The notes beneath the pieces were generated by a model that worked only from the letters and a program-made list of their open reading frames with translations, ran no database searches and had not been told where the DNA came from. From positions 248,001 to 312,000 of the forward strand of contig NZ_LHVE01000013.1 of the NCBI RefSeq assembly GCF_001269655.1: 64,000 nt of DNA. Direction: 5' to 3'. Below are positions 49,886 to 59,678 of the stretch, one piece after another. The position numbers and the translations under genes are program-made. Within the stretch, counting starts at the first letter, position 1, and each line of letters starts with the position of its first letter. Origin of the DNA: Pseudomonas thivervalensis (GTDB lineage Bacteria; Pseudomonadota; Gammaproteobacteria; Pseudomonadales; Pseudomonadaceae).

Positions 49886-49916
49886 CAACCGCCTCACCCC
49901 TTGGGTGAGGCTTTTG
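49886..49916 (+). terminator. Terminator after purine permease
   Basis: CCTCACC-CCTTG-GGTGAGG followed by CTTTTG. Confidence 0.8.
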
Positions 49917-49934
49917 TACATCAGGAGCAAAGCA

Positions 49935-50564
49935 ATGAATCTGGAAACCTGGCTGTTGTTCAGCGGCGCCGCCTTGGTGGTGATCCTCATCCCCGGCCCG
50001 TTGTCGTTGTTGATGATCGGCAATAGCCTGAACTACGGCCTGCGCCGCTCGTACCCGGCATTCCTGGGGGGCGTGATCGCATCGATCTGCCTGCTGAGTG
50101 CCTCGGCGCTGGGGCTCGGCGCATTGTTGATGGCCTCGGAGCAGTTGTTCAGCGCCCTGAAGATCGTCGGCGCCCTGTACCTGTTTTACCTGGCCTGGCA
50201 GAGCTGGCAGCAATCGCGCCAACCGTCCCAAGGCGCCGAAGTGCCCCAGGCCGCCGCCATCCCGCGCTTTCGCGCCCTCTTCGGCCGGGCGTTCGTGTTG
50301 GGTGCAAGCAACCCGAAAGACATCCTGTTCTTCGCCGCTTTCCTGCCGCAATTCTTGAGCGCCGAACAAGCCTTCCTGCCACAACTGCTGATCATGATCG
50401 CCACCTGGACGGTACTCGACCTGCTGTGCAAGCTGGCCTACGGCCTCGGCGCCCACGGCGCCGCGCGGTATTTGCGTACGGGCAAAGGCCAGAGTTGGTT
50501 CAACCGCATCAGTGCCGGACTGTTTGGCGGCGCGGGCGCAGCGTCCTTACTGTCCAGCCACTGA
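49935..50564 (+). CDS. LysE/RhtB-family amino acid exporter
   Basis: 209 residues from ATG 49935 (AGGAGC upstream). LysE hallmark: LLFSGAALVVILIPGPLSLLMIGNSL at the N-terminus, GVIASICLLSASALG, and a later GASNPKDILFFAAFLPQFL. Six membrane spans expected. Exports amino acids or derivatives. Confidence 0.93.
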   Translation: MNLETWLLFSGAALVVILIPGPLSLLMIGNSLNYGLRRSYPAFLGGVIASICLLSASALGLGALLMASEQLFSALKIVGALYLFYLAWQSWQQSRQPSQGAEVPQAAAIPRFRALFGRAFVLGASNPKDILFFAAFLPQFLSAEQAFLPQLLIMIATWTVLDLLCKLAYGLGAHGAARYLRTGKGQSWFNRISAGLFGGAGAASLLSSH

Positions 50565-50686
50565 GTACCGGTAGTGTTTTGACCCCAGGCGCTGGCAAAA
50601 CGTCGCAACAACCCATCGATGTACACCCGTCAGAAAAATACCTTACATAGAAGGCCATTCATTATCGTTGAACAAGGAAGTTCACA

Positions 50687-53600
50687 ATGGCCAAGGTTTT
50701 TTACCCAGGTTCCGATGAGCCTGAAGTCGTCATTACGGATATAGGCTTTCATGCCAATGATCATGCCGTCGAAACCCTCGACTTCAAGACGGGCAATGAA
50801 ACGCTGATCGGACCGCAACACAAACAACGACTGTACCAACTCGACGTTGTCGATCAGTTGTATGGCCCGCTGCACATCGGTTCCGTGACGGTGACTCGCC
50901 AGGCCCTGGATGCACTGGGTGCAACGACCAATGGGCAGCCTCTGAACGGCGACAATACTTTTTTCCGCACCCCCAATCGATTTTTCCTCAATACGTTGCA
51001 GTTCAACCCGGTTGATATCGAAACACGGATAAAGCTGACCACCAACGGCAACGACTATCGCTTGCCAACCCTTCTGTTCGAAATCGCCAGTGAGCGCTCG
51101 TCCATCGCCCCTCCGTTGTTGAACAGCCCCCCTGAAACAGCCTCCGAGCCAGCCCGTTATCGGAGCGCCCTTGAAAAACTTTTAAACGCCGCCCAACAAC
51201 TCAATACCGCCTCGCTTGCACAACGAACATTCAGTTGGGTGAACAAAGCCAAGAGCAACGTCCTTATTCCAACGGGATTTGGACTTCAGGCCTTCGGTAT
51301 CTACAGTGGCCTGCGTGGCTTGCAAGACGCCATCCGCAACAAGAACGCCTACCAGACCGTCTTCAACGGAGCCAGCGTGACTGCCGAACTGGCCTCGATC
51401 GGTGTCGAGGCTGCGGTGAGCAGGCAAGCCATGCAAATGCTCAAGGCGGGCCAAAGCTCTCTAGGAAGTTTCGCCAAGACAACCTTTGCCTTACGGCTGG
51501 GGCGTGGCAGCGGCTTGATTGCCAGCGTGCTGACACTGCCCTTCGATATCGTCGCGGCCGTCGACGCTTTCAAGGCGGCCGCCAAGACTACCGGCAAAGA
51601 CGCCACCGATCATTACGTCAGTGCAGCCTTGAGCGTTACCAGCGCCACCATGTCCGTGATGATCGGTGCGGCGGCGCTGGCCGGGTTCAGCTCAGCCGGC
51701 CCCGTGGGCCTTGCCGCGGGCCTCATCCTGGCGGTGGGTTCGCAAATCTGGGGGGCGATTCGTGAAGTCGATGAAATCGATGACTACATCACGCTCACCG
51801 TGCATGAGCGCCTGCGCACCGGTTGGTTCGCCTTCTGGACGATCAGCCCCGATGACGATATCCAGGCGCGCTATACCGTCGCCAAGGCGACCGCTGAACA
51901 TACGAAGCAACTTCGGGCCAACGCCTTGGCATTACTGCAAGGCACGTTGAAAGACAGCACCGAAGCCATCGTCAATGGAAAGTTCGGCGTCGAACTCGAA
52001 CAGGTGACTTACAACACTTGGAATTGGTGGACCGGTGAACGCTACCAAGCGACCCGAGTGCGCCCCAGGGTCACCGGCAGCGACGATATCATCGATGCCC
52101 ACGACGGGGTCACGGCCGAGACCCCCGGAGCCGTTCTTGGCACCTCGGCGGAACACAAAGGTATCCATTGGTATATCGGCGGTGGCAACGACACCATCGT
52201 GGGCGTCGAGAAAAAGCCGAACGTCTTCCATTACGGAGCAGGCATCAAAAAACTCACCGGCGGCGAAAAGGACGATGTTTTCATTTTCGAGGGTTCGAGG
52301 CAGGCCATCACCAGAAGCACGATAAATCGCTCACCCAACTGGCTATTCGGGGGCACGGGGAACGATACCGTCATTTTGTCCGGCAACATCAGAAGCGAGC
52401 AGGAACAACGACTCGGTTATCACGTCGATCTGGAAGCCGGGCATTTATCTGTCATCACGCCGGCGAGTCAAAAGGCTCCGACCGGGCACTATCGCCATGC
52501 GGTTATGGAAAGTGTGGAGAATGTGGAGATCCTGGAGGGCGGCGCCAACGTCATCAAGGGCACGACTGGCCCGAACATCATCAAGTCTCGTGGCAATGAT
52601 TCAATCGAGGCCGGTGCCGGAGATGACCAGATTTTCCTTTTGGGTGGAAATAGCCGCGACGCGGACGGTGGCCCTGGAGAGGATGTCTATGCCATCGCCC
52701 ATAAACCTGGCCGTGTCTCCATCACCGAAGACGGCCGGGGCAACAGCGTCATCGCGCTGGATTGGAGGGCCGACCTGATTGACAGCTGGCGCGTTAAGGA
52801 AGGCCAACTGATCGTGACTTCCTGCTTTGATTCGGACGACTGGCAACGTCGCGAAGTTGTCATCAACAACGTTTACCAAACTTCGGATCCGGGACTTTTA
52901 CAAAACAACAAACTGACGTTCATGACAAAGGACGGCTACCACTTGGTACCCGACCTGCCGGATATGATCGGACAGGGCCACTCGCTCGACATCGAGGCCG
53001 TCGTGGTACAACTGGGAACACCGCGAAACCCGAGCATCTTGCACGATCAGAAAGAGCACCAGGTTCCTCATGACAAAGATTCGAGCTACTTCCTGTCACG
53101 GCGGATCGAGTTCAGCACACTCGATATCAAGCAGAAAAGCGACTTCTGCACCACCTTGCACCTGGATTATGCCCACTCCGAGCTGACGCGGATCGAGGCC
53201 CACTACAACGCCTATGTCAGTCAAGAGGGGGAAGCAAGCACCGCAAGGTATGGAGAATGCAGCCTGACGCTCTACTTCGGTGTTCGCCGGGTGCTGTTAA
53301 AGAACCTGGCCAGTTCAGATGAGCGTTATAGCGCGCGGGACCCTCGTACCGGGCGACGTGCCTTTTCCGTCGTGGGTCTGCATCACGTCATCATACTGAT
53401 CATGAATGACGGCTCGTCGTATCGCCTCACCGTGCCCTCGCCCGACGAAGGCCAAATGCTGGATGAAAAATTCATCGGTAGAGACCCGGTGAAATGGAAA
53501 ACCGTAGCACCACAGTCCATCAGTCTCACCAAAAAGAAATATGCCTTCCTACTCCCTCTGGACAAAAAACCCTACGCCATGGGCCGCCGGGCGACCTGTG

Positions 53601-54406
53601 CTCTGCTGACATCGCCTTCTGAACAGACGGGCGTAGAAGTCCTCATCGGCGAAGGCGCTACCTATCTGGTCCACCTGAGCCAGGACATGACGCTACGTCT
53701 GTCGACACCGGGCGCACTGGCCAGCGCGAGCCCGCAGTTGCCCCATGCCTCCGTCTGGGAGCTCGACGCCACGCACCTGGGCCAAGTCGAAATCAAACTC
53801 GACGCCAACCTGCTGCAGGTTGGAAGAACGGTTATCCATCTTCCCGTGTATGAAGCTCAAGACCTTATCGACCCGATACGTGTCATCACTGCCCAAGGCA
53901 TTGTTTACGCAGTCGACGTGCTATTTGAGCGGGTTTATGTCGAAGCGCTGGATGGCCGTTACTTTACGCCCCCTGTCGACCCCTTCGCCCCATGGCCCAG
54001 CGAACTGTCCGGCCTCACATCCAAGAAACTCAAGGTTATGAACGTTGCCCTCAAGGATGGGTCTGCGGGCGCCTTGAGTTATCACCTGGGAACACGCCAA
54101 TGGACCCTGGAGACCGACAAAGCCCGGCCCATCGTTGCCCAGGACCTGAAAAAAACCAACCTTTGCGACCACCATCTCAGCCTCTACCGGGACCTGGCGC
54201 GCGAAGGCCTCAGCCAAATCCCGCCCACCGACGACGGCGCACTTCGCTTGCTGCGGGAAAAGTGCGTGGCACTGGCGGAACGCCTCACGCCGGGCAACTC
54301 GAAGTCCTTGGTGCAAACCCTGACGTTTAGCCTGGCCTTCGGAATGAGCGCGCCTCAATTAAGCGGGCTTCTTTCATTGCATGGGCTCTTACCCGCCTAT
54401 TTATAA
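50687..54406 (+). CDS. Large Mcf/TcdB-type pore-domain protein with RTX-like repeats
   Basis: 1239 residues, AAGGAAG ribosome site. Residues about 195-370 resemble the TcdA/TcdB-type translocation domain of Mcf/FitD toxins: FGLQAFGIYSGLRGLQDAI, LPFDIVAAVDAF, then a hydrophobic stretch at about 315-360 (MIGAAALAGFSSAGPVGLAA). RTX-like calcium-binding units follow at about 497 (GGGNDTIVG), 554 (GTGNDTVILSG) and 636-654 (GNDSIEAGAGDDQIFLLGG). The long C-terminal part is beta-rich and unrecognised. No signal peptide and no N-terminal effector domain as in FitD/Mcf, so it is a shortened relative. Secretion route unknown. Confidence 0.75.
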   Translation: MAKVFYPGSDEPEVVITDIGFHANDHAVETLDFKTGNETLIGPQHKQRLYQLDVVDQLYGPLHIGSVTVTRQALDALGATTNGQPLNGDNTFFRTPNRFFLNTLQFNPVDIETRIKLTTNGNDYRLPTLLFEIASERSSIAPPLLNSPPETASEPARYRSALEKLLNAAQQLNTASLAQRTFSWVNKAKSNVLIPTGFGLQAFGIYSGLRGLQDAIRNKNAYQTVFNGASVTAELASIGVEAAVSRQAMQMLKAGQSSLGSFAKTTFALRLGRGSGLIASVLTLPFDIVAAVDAFKAAAKTTGKDATDHYVSAALSVTSATMSVMIGAAALAGFSSAGPVGLAAGLILAVGSQIWGAIREVDEIDDYITLTVHERLRTGWFAFWTISPDDDIQARYTVAKATAEHTKQLRANALALLQGTLKDSTEAIVNGKFGVELEQVTYNTWNWWTGERYQATRVRPRVTGSDDIIDAHDGVTAETPGAVLGTSAEHKGIHWYIGGGNDTIVGVEKKPNVFHYGAGIKKLTGGEKDDVFIFEGSRQAITRSTINRSPNWLFGGTGNDTVILSGNIRSEQEQRLGYHVDLEAGHLSVITPASQKAPTGHYRHAVMESVENVEILEGGANVIKGTTGPNIIKSRGNDSIEAGAGDDQIFLLGGNSRDADGGPGEDVYAIAHKPGRVSITEDGRGNSVIALDWRADLIDSWRVKEGQLIVTSCFDSDDWQRREVVINNVYQTSDPGLLQNNKLTFMTKDGYHLVPDLPDMIGQGHSLDIEAVVVQLGTPRNPSILHDQKEHQVPHDKDSSYFLSRRIEFSTLDIKQKSDFCTTLHLDYAHSELTRIEAHYNAYVSQEGEASTARYGECSLTLYFGVRRVLLKNLASSDERYSARDPRTGRRAFSVVGLHHVIILIMNDGSSYRLTVPSPDEGQMLDEKFIGRDPVKWKTVAPQSISLTKKKYAFLLPLDKKPYAMGRRATCALLTSPSEQTGVEVLIGEGATYLVHLSQDMTLRLSTPGALASASPQLPHASVWELDATHLGQVEIKLDANLLQVGRTVIHLPVYEAQDLIDPIRVITAQGIVYAVDVLFERVYVEALDGRYFTPPVDPFAPWPSELSGLTSKKLKVMNVALKDGSAGALSYHLGTRQWTLETDKARPIVAQDLKKTNLCDHHLSLYRDLAREGLSQIPPTDDGALRLLREKCVALAERLTPGNSKSLVQTLTFSLAFGMSAPQLSGLLSLHGLLPAYL

Positions 54407-54562
54407 CAACCCCTATACATATGTAGTGCACAGGCTTGAGGCGTTTCCAGGAGCATCTCAAGCCAGTGACCTGTCGATGTGTCGAACGCAAGGCAGGGCA
54501 TGCTTCACGACGAATGAATGACTCATTCATCACTCTTCAACCCTGAAGGAACAGGAATCCCA

Positions 54563-56149
54563 ATGAGCCCAAGACGAAACACCCGCCCCACGCTTCCAGC
54601 TTCGTCCCCCGACACGCCCCATTCCAGTCGCGATACGTCACCGGAAACAGTGCCTGGAAGCCCCACCCGAGGAGAGGGAGGCGACCCGGCCCCCGTCACG
54701 CCGCCCGGACGACAACCTGACACCGCTGAACCCCTGTCCCCCACCATACAGCTAGCCGAAATCACCTCACAGACACCCGTCCACGAGTCAACCACGGTGG
54801 TGCCGCTGGACCACTATCATCTTTCACCCGAACTGATTCCCATGCTATCGGCGCCCGACGCAACCTCGGGCATCCGCACATTCAGGACACGCACCTATGT
54901 GGACCTGGCGGAAGGCGGCACGGTGCTGTTGGGGCACGATGCCGAGCAGAATTACCGTGCCCGACTAAGCACCGAGCTCATCGCCTCCGGACCACGCCTC
55001 GAACGAGTGGAAGACAGCCTGCTGTGGCGTCTTGCGCACCGCGCCGAGACGGATGCGGCTGACGCCACCTCCTCGATTACTCGCCGTAGGCCAGCGGAAG
55101 ACGAGCCCTCGGAAGTCGTTGAACCCAAGCGTCAGCACACGATATCCCCACCCAGCGAACCCGCCGTGGAAAGCCCACCCGCCTTCGGCAAAAACTGGGG
55201 CGTCGAGCCAAGGCTCACGGTGCCCGATTTCATTACCGTGGACGGTGTCCACTACAAGGTGGTAACCCGCACCGACGCCCGCGAATATCCGATCGCCTAT
55301 ATCCAGCAGCCCAGTCATTCACGGTATGACTTTGATGTATTGGAAGCGACCCTCAGGCATACGCCAGACGAGCAGCCCCGAAGCGTGATACGCATGCCTC
55401 CCGACAATCACTGGCAAATCGATGCAAGGCTGCCCTTTGACAAACCCTTGACGGGTTACGTCAGGGAGGCCTTCCCTGAAGTCAGCACGGCCACCCTGGA
55501 AAACATCGCGAGAAAGCAATTCACACTCACCAACAGCTCGTCGTTCGCCGACGCGGCAGGATTGACCGCGCTCCGACAGATTTTCAGCAGTTGGAAAAAC
55601 GGCACCCCCTCCCCGCATCCGGAATGGAGCGATCCGCTACTGATGCTGCCGGTGCTTCGCGCCGCGTCAGGAAGCTCCAGCACTTCCCGTTCGCTCGATC
55701 TGCCGAATCCAACGTCAAGAATGTCGTTGGATCGGCTGGATTTCGATCCCCAACGATTTGCACAGCAGTGGGATTATTTCGTCACGACTTACTCTCCGAT
55801 GGACCTCAAACGCTTTATGGCCAACCTCCTGACCCGCAACGGCTATGGGGTTTTTGAGCCCAATTCCTTGAACAGTTTCCCGGCATTGGTATTTCGGCGC
55901 ACAGGGCATGACTATGTCTTTTTCATGAGCCTGCACCGCACCCGGATCCCGAAAATTTCCCTGCCGGCGCATACACATCCAAACACCACTGGCATCAGCC
56001 TGGAAACCCAGGTCGGCGAACATGCCGCGAACGCTGTCAGGGAGGCCCACCAGAACAACAAGCTCATCTGGCTCAAGGGCGGTTCGCAAATCCGACCAAA
56101 CTATCCGGACACCGTCTTCATCGTTCGGGATGACGACGCCAGGCTGTAA
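54563..56149 (+). CDS. Proline/serine-rich protein, companion of the Mcf-like gene
   Basis: 528 residues from ATG 54563 (AGGAA five bases upstream). First 90 residues disordered, rich in P, S, T and acidic residues (PASSPDTPHSSRDTSPE), as in secreted effectors. Middle and C-terminal parts are folded without a motif I recognise (RPAEDEPSEVVEPKRQH; VFFMSLHRTRIPKISLPAHTH). No signal peptide. It follows the toxin-like gene in the same direction with a terminator after it, forming a two-gene unit. Effector role is inference. Confidence 0.6.
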   Translation: MSPRRNTRPTLPASSPDTPHSSRDTSPETVPGSPTRGEGGDPAPVTPPGRQPDTAEPLSPTIQLAEITSQTPVHESTTVVPLDHYHLSPELIPMLSAPDATSGIRTFRTRTYVDLAEGGTVLLGHDAEQNYRARLSTELIASGPRLERVEDSLLWRLAHRAETDAADATSSITRRRPAEDEPSEVVEPKRQHTISPPSEPAVESPPAFGKNWGVEPRLTVPDFITVDGVHYKVVTRTDAREYPIAYIQQPSHSRYDFDVLEATLRHTPDEQPRSVIRMPPDNHWQIDARLPFDKPLTGYVREAFPEVSTATLENIARKQFTLTNSSSFADAAGLTALRQIFSSWKNGTPSPHPEWSDPLLMLPVLRAASGSSSTSRSLDLPNPTSRMSLDRLDFDPQRFAQQWDYFVTTYSPMDLKRFMANLLTRNGYGVFEPNSLNSFPALVFRRTGHDYVFFMSLHRTRIPKISLPAHTHPNTTGISLETQVGEHAANAVREAHQNNKLIWLKGGSQIRPNYPDTVFIVRDDDARL

Positions 56150-56158
56150 GTTCGCAGG

Positions 56159-56190
56159 CAAAAAAAAGCCCGCAGTGTGAGCGGGCGAAA
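56159..56190. terminator. Terminator between companion gene and uraH
   Basis: GCCCGC-AGTGTGA-GCGGGC flanked by AAAAAAAA on the left and GAAAACC on the right; works best leftward, after uraH. Confidence 0.65.
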
Positions 56191-56243
56191 ACCAAAGAAG
56201 CGTCATGCGCAGTCGCTTCCAGGAGAGGCAGCTGCTTGGGGGA

Positions 56244-56597
56244 TCAGCTGCCTCGATAGGTGGAATAGGCGTAGGGCGAAATCAGCAGGGGCACATGGTA
56301 GTGATCCTGCTCGGCCGAAATACCGAAGCGCAGCACCACCACATCCAGGAATGCCGGATCGGGCAGTTGAACGCCACGGGCACGGTAGTAATCGCCGGCG
56401 TGGAACTGCAATTGATAGACGCCCGAACGGTAGTCATCCCCTTGCAACAGCGGCGCGTCGCAGCGGCCGTCGCTGTTGGTCAACGCACTGGCGACCCGCT
56501 GCAGTTGCGAACCTTCCACGCGGTACAGTTCGATCTTGATCGAGCTGCCGGGGCAGCCGTGTGCGGCATCCAAAACGTGAGTAGTCAAACGTCCCAT
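56244..56597 (-). CDS. uraH: 5-hydroxyisourate hydrolase
   Basis: 117 residues from ATG 56597. Transthyretin-related: GRLTTHVLDAAHGCPGSSI and the C-terminal YRGS signature. Converts 5-hydroxyisourate, made by PuuD, to OHCU. Transcribed away from puuE, across a region with two TTGTAYACAA palindromes. Confidence 0.95.
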   Translation of the reverse strand: MGRLTTHVLDAAHGCPGSSIKIELYRVEGSQLQRVASALTNSDGRCDAPLLQGDDYRSGVYQLQFHAGDYYRARGVQLPDPAFLDVVVLRFGISAEQDHYHVPLLISPYAYSTYRGS

Positions 56598-56724
56598 TGC
56601 TTGTGCGCGCCTCGCTGTTGTGCAGTCCGGCCCGACGCCTCCTGAATCAGTTGAAAGACAGGCCGCACCGTTTCGGAGCACGAAACGTCACGACGATGAA
56701 CGAATTAAGACACTTTAAAAGAAA

Positions 56725-56736
56725 ATTGTACACAAT
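56725..56736. promoter_or_regulatory. TTGTACACAA operator-like site
   Basis: ATTGTACACAAT, 10/12 palindromic, near the uraH side of the divergent region. Confidence 0.5.
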
Positions 56737-56920
56737 AAAAAACAGATATTTTGCCCATGGGCCGTGGAGCGGTACGCCAGCCCCAGGTCAAAGCCAAACC
56801 AATGAATACAAGATCCTGCCGACGATTGATTGACCAAGCGGGCAGGTTTCTTGCAGTGTAGACAACGCCAGGGGCACGGTGAAAAATGCAAAAATACAGG
56901 CTTACAAATCGCGCATAAAG

Positions 56921-56930
56921 TTGTATACAA
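56921..56930. promoter_or_regulatory. TTGTATACAA palindrome upstream of puuE
   Basis: Perfect palindrome, identical in its 10-base core to the site before the purine permease. Confidence 0.6.
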
Positions 56931-57010
56931 TCACTCCATCGTCGTGACGCCAGCCTGAAACTCATCGCCAGGGCGCCACCTACATGGTTCGAACAAGAAG
57001 GAAAACTGCA

Positions 57011-57937
57011 GTGAGCGCTGACTACCCACGCGACCTGATCGGTTACGGCAGTAACCCTCCCCACCCCCATTGGCCGGGCAATGCCCGCATCGCCCTGTCC
57101 TTCGTGCTCAATTACGAGGAAGGCGGCGAGCGCAACGTCCTGCATGGCGACAAGGAATCCGAATCGTTCCTCTCGGAGATGGTCGCGGCGCAACCGCTGC
57201 AGGGCGAGCGCAACATGAGCATGGAGTCGCTGTACGAGTATGGCAGCCGTGCCGGTGTCTGGCGGGTCCTCAAGCTGTTCAAGGAATTCGATATACCGCT
57301 GACCATTTTCGCCGTGGCCATGGCCGCCCAGCGCCATCCGGACGTGATCCGTGCCATGGTCGCCGCCGGTCACGAAATCTGCAGCCACGGCTATCGCTGG
57401 ATTGACTATCAGTACATGGATGAGGCCCAGGAACGCGAGCACATGCTCGAAGCGATCCGCATCCTCACCGAAATCGCTGGCGAACGTCCGCTGGGCTGGT
57501 ACACCGGCCGCACCGGCCCCAACACCCGTCGGCTGGTAATGGAAGAAGGCGGTTTCCTCTATGACAGCGACACCTACGACGACGACCTGCCCTACTGGGA
57601 ACCGAATACCCCCAACGGCAAGCCGCACCTGGTGATCCCCTACACGCTCGACACCAACGACATGCGCTTCACCCAAGTGCAGGGTTTCAACAAGGGCGAC
57701 GATTTCTTCCAATACCTCAAGGACGCTTTCGACGTGTTGTACGCCGAAGGGGCCGAGGCACCGAAGATGCTATCCATCGGCCTACATTGCCGGCTGATCG
57801 GCCGCCCTGCGCGCCTGGCTTCCCTCAAGCGGTTTCTCGAATACGTCAAAGGCCATGAACACGTCTGGTTCAGCCGTCGTGTCGACATCGCCCGCCACTG
57901 GCAGCAGACCCATCCGTATCAGGGAGCGTCCAAATGA
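57011..57937 (+). CDS. puuE: Cofactor-independent allantoinase (PuuE)
   Basis: 308 residues from GTG 57011 (AAGGA eight bases upstream). Polysaccharide-deacetylase-like fold: YPRDLIGYGSNPPHPHWPG, LSFVLNYEEGGE, GHEICSHGYRWIDY, and DSDTYDDDLPYW. Hydrolyses allantoin to allantoate. Overlaps uraD by 4 bases. Confidence 0.95.
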   Translation: MSADYPRDLIGYGSNPPHPHWPGNARIALSFVLNYEEGGERNVLHGDKESESFLSEMVAAQPLQGERNMSMESLYEYGSRAGVWRVLKLFKEFDIPLTIFAVAMAAQRHPDVIRAMVAAGHEICSHGYRWIDYQYMDEAQEREHMLEAIRILTEIAGERPLGWYTGRTGPNTRRLVMEEGGFLYDSDTYDDDLPYWEPNTPNGKPHLVIPYTLDTNDMRFTQVQGFNKGDDFFQYLKDAFDVLYAEGAEAPKMLSIGLHCRLIGRPARLASLKRFLEYVKGHEHVWFSRRVDIARHWQQTHPYQGASK

Positions 57938-58449
57938 CCGCTTTCCAGACCCTCAAGCCTTCCACCTTGAGCCGCGAAGCGTTCGTCAAAGCCTTCGCTG
58001 ACATTTACGAACATTCGCCGTGGGTCGCCGAGAAGGCCTTTGACCTGGGCCAGGATCCCTCGATCGACGAGATCGAAACCCTGCACCAGCGCATGAGCGA
58101 TATCCTGTTGAGCGCCGATCACGCCAGCCAACTGGCGCTGATCAACGCTCACCCGGACCTGGCCGGCAAAGCCGCCGTCCAGGGCCAACTGACCGAAGCC
58201 AGCACGAACGAACAGGCCGGCGCCGGTATTCACCAATGCACGGCCGAAGAGTTCCAGCGCTTCACCGAGCTGAACGACGCCTACAAGGCCAAGTTCAAGT
58301 TTCCCTTCATCATGGCGGTAAAAGGCAGCAACCGGCACCAGATCCTCGCGGCGTTCGAGACGCGCATCCATCACTCGGCAGACGCCGAATTCAAATGCGC
58401 GCTGGCAGAGATCAACAAAATCGCGTTGTTCCGATTACTGACCCTTTAG
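57934..58449 (+). CDS. uraD: OHCU decarboxylase
   Basis: 171 residues. FVKAFADIYEHSPWVAEKAF, LINAHPDLAGKAA with catalytic histidine, SSEQAGAG-type loop (here STNEQAGAG) and FPFIMAVKG. Converts OHCU to S-allantoin. Coupled to puuE. Confidence 0.95.
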   Translation: MTAFQTLKPSTLSREAFVKAFADIYEHSPWVAEKAFDLGQDPSIDEIETLHQRMSDILLSADHASQLALINAHPDLAGKAAVQGQLTEASTNEQAGAGIHQCTAEEFQRFTELNDAYKAKFKFPFIMAVKGSNRHQILAAFETRIHHSADAEFKCALAEINKIALFRLLTL

Positions 58450-58517
58450 CGAGCAGCCCTGCGACCCGAGGCCCTGCAAGCATCCCCAGCCAACCTATTT
58501 AAAGGCAGACAAGAAGA

Positions 58518-59513
58518 ATGAAAGCTTACGCCGTACCTTTCGAGAAGTTCGTCAACCTGGCCGACGCCCGCCTGGGCACCAAGATCATCTCGGTCACCGA
58601 TGACTGGTTCGCCGACGCCAACCGCCTGTTCCAGCCGACCCCGGCCGTGTGGAAGGAGGGTGTATTCGATGACAATGGCAAGTGGATGGACGGCTGGGAA
58701 TCGCGGCGCAAGCGCTTCGAAGGCTACGACAGCGCGGTGATCCGCCTGGGTGTGGCAGGCTCGATCAAGGGCGTGGACATCGACACCTCATTCTTCACCG
58801 GCAACTACCCACCGTCGGCCTCCCTGGAAGCCTGCTTCCTGACCGAGGGCGAACCGGACGAAAACACCCAGTGGACTGAAGTGCTGTCGGCCGTCGAGCT
58901 GCAAGGCAACAGCCACCACTACCACGAAATCAGCAACGACCAGGCCTTCAGCCACCTGCGTTTCAACATCTATCCAGACGGTGGCGTGGCTCGCCTGCGG
59001 GTCTACGGCATTCCGCACCGCGACTGGTCGGCCGTGGGCGATAACGAACAGATCGACCTGGCCGCCGCCCTCAACGGTGGCCGCGCCCTGGCCTGCTCCG
59101 ACGAGCACTTCGGCCGCATGAGCAACATCCTCAACCCGGGCCGTGGCGTGAACATGGGCGACGGCTGGGAAACCGCCCGTCGTCGTACCCCGGGCAATGA
59201 CTGGGTCATCGTCGCCCTGGGCCATGCCGGCGAGGTCGAGAAAGTCATCGTCGACACCCTGCACTTCAAGGGCAACTACCCCGACAGCTGCTCGATCCAG
59301 GGCGCGTTCGTCAAGGGCGGCACCGACAGCCAGATCGAAACCCAGTCGCTGTTCTGGCGCGAGCTGCTGCCGAGCCAGAAGCTGGAAATGCACGCCGAAC
59401 ACACCTTCGCCGAGCAGATCAAGGCCCTGGGACCGATCACCCATATCCGCCTGAACGTGTTCCCGGACGGTGGCGTGAGTCGCCTGCGGGTGCTGGGCAA
59501 GGTATCGAAATAA
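58518..59513 (+). CDS. alc: Allantoicase
   Basis: 331 residues. Two alc repeats: NLADARLGTKIISVTDDWFA and DLAAALNGGRALACSDEHFG, each followed by a GWESRRKR- or GWETARRR-type segment and DGGVARLRVYG / DGGVSRLRVLG. Splits allantoate into ureidoglycolate and urea. Confidence 0.95.
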   Translation: MKAYAVPFEKFVNLADARLGTKIISVTDDWFADANRLFQPTPAVWKEGVFDDNGKWMDGWESRRKRFEGYDSAVIRLGVAGSIKGVDIDTSFFTGNYPPSASLEACFLTEGEPDENTQWTEVLSAVELQGNSHHYHEISNDQAFSHLRFNIYPDGGVARLRVYGIPHRDWSAVGDNEQIDLAAALNGGRALACSDEHFGRMSNILNPGRGVNMGDGWETARRRTPGNDWVIVALGHAGEVEKVIVDTLHFKGNYPDSCSIQGAFVKGGTDSQIETQSLFWRELLPSQKLEMHAEHTFAEQIKALGPITHIRLNVFPDGGVSRLRVLGKVSK

Positions 59514-59519
59514 ACGACG

Positions 59520-59640
59520 CACCTGTGGCGAGGGAGCTTGCTCCCGCTGGGTTGCGAAGCGACCCCTCTTTCAAAATGGGACTGCTGCGCCCGAGGCGTC
59601 GGACCGGTCCAACGGGAGCAAGCTCCCTCGCCACAAAAGC
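59520..59640. repeat. Inverted repeat between alc and allA
   Basis: TGTGGCGAGGGAGCTTGCTC (59524-59543) and its inverted copy GAGCAAGCTCCCTCGCCACA (59617-59636), 73 bases apart; REP-like intergenic element of the GAGGGAGC type. Confidence 0.75.
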
Positions 59641-59678
59641 TGAACCAACAACACAGAATTTTGGATAAGAAGACCAGC

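Larger units (their letters stand above)
56598..57010. other. uraH-puuE divergent regulatory region
   Basis: 413 bases without a gene. ATTGTACACAAT (56725-56736) and TTGTATACAA (56921-56930) are likely operator sites for a GntR-type purine regulator. Confidence 0.6.
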
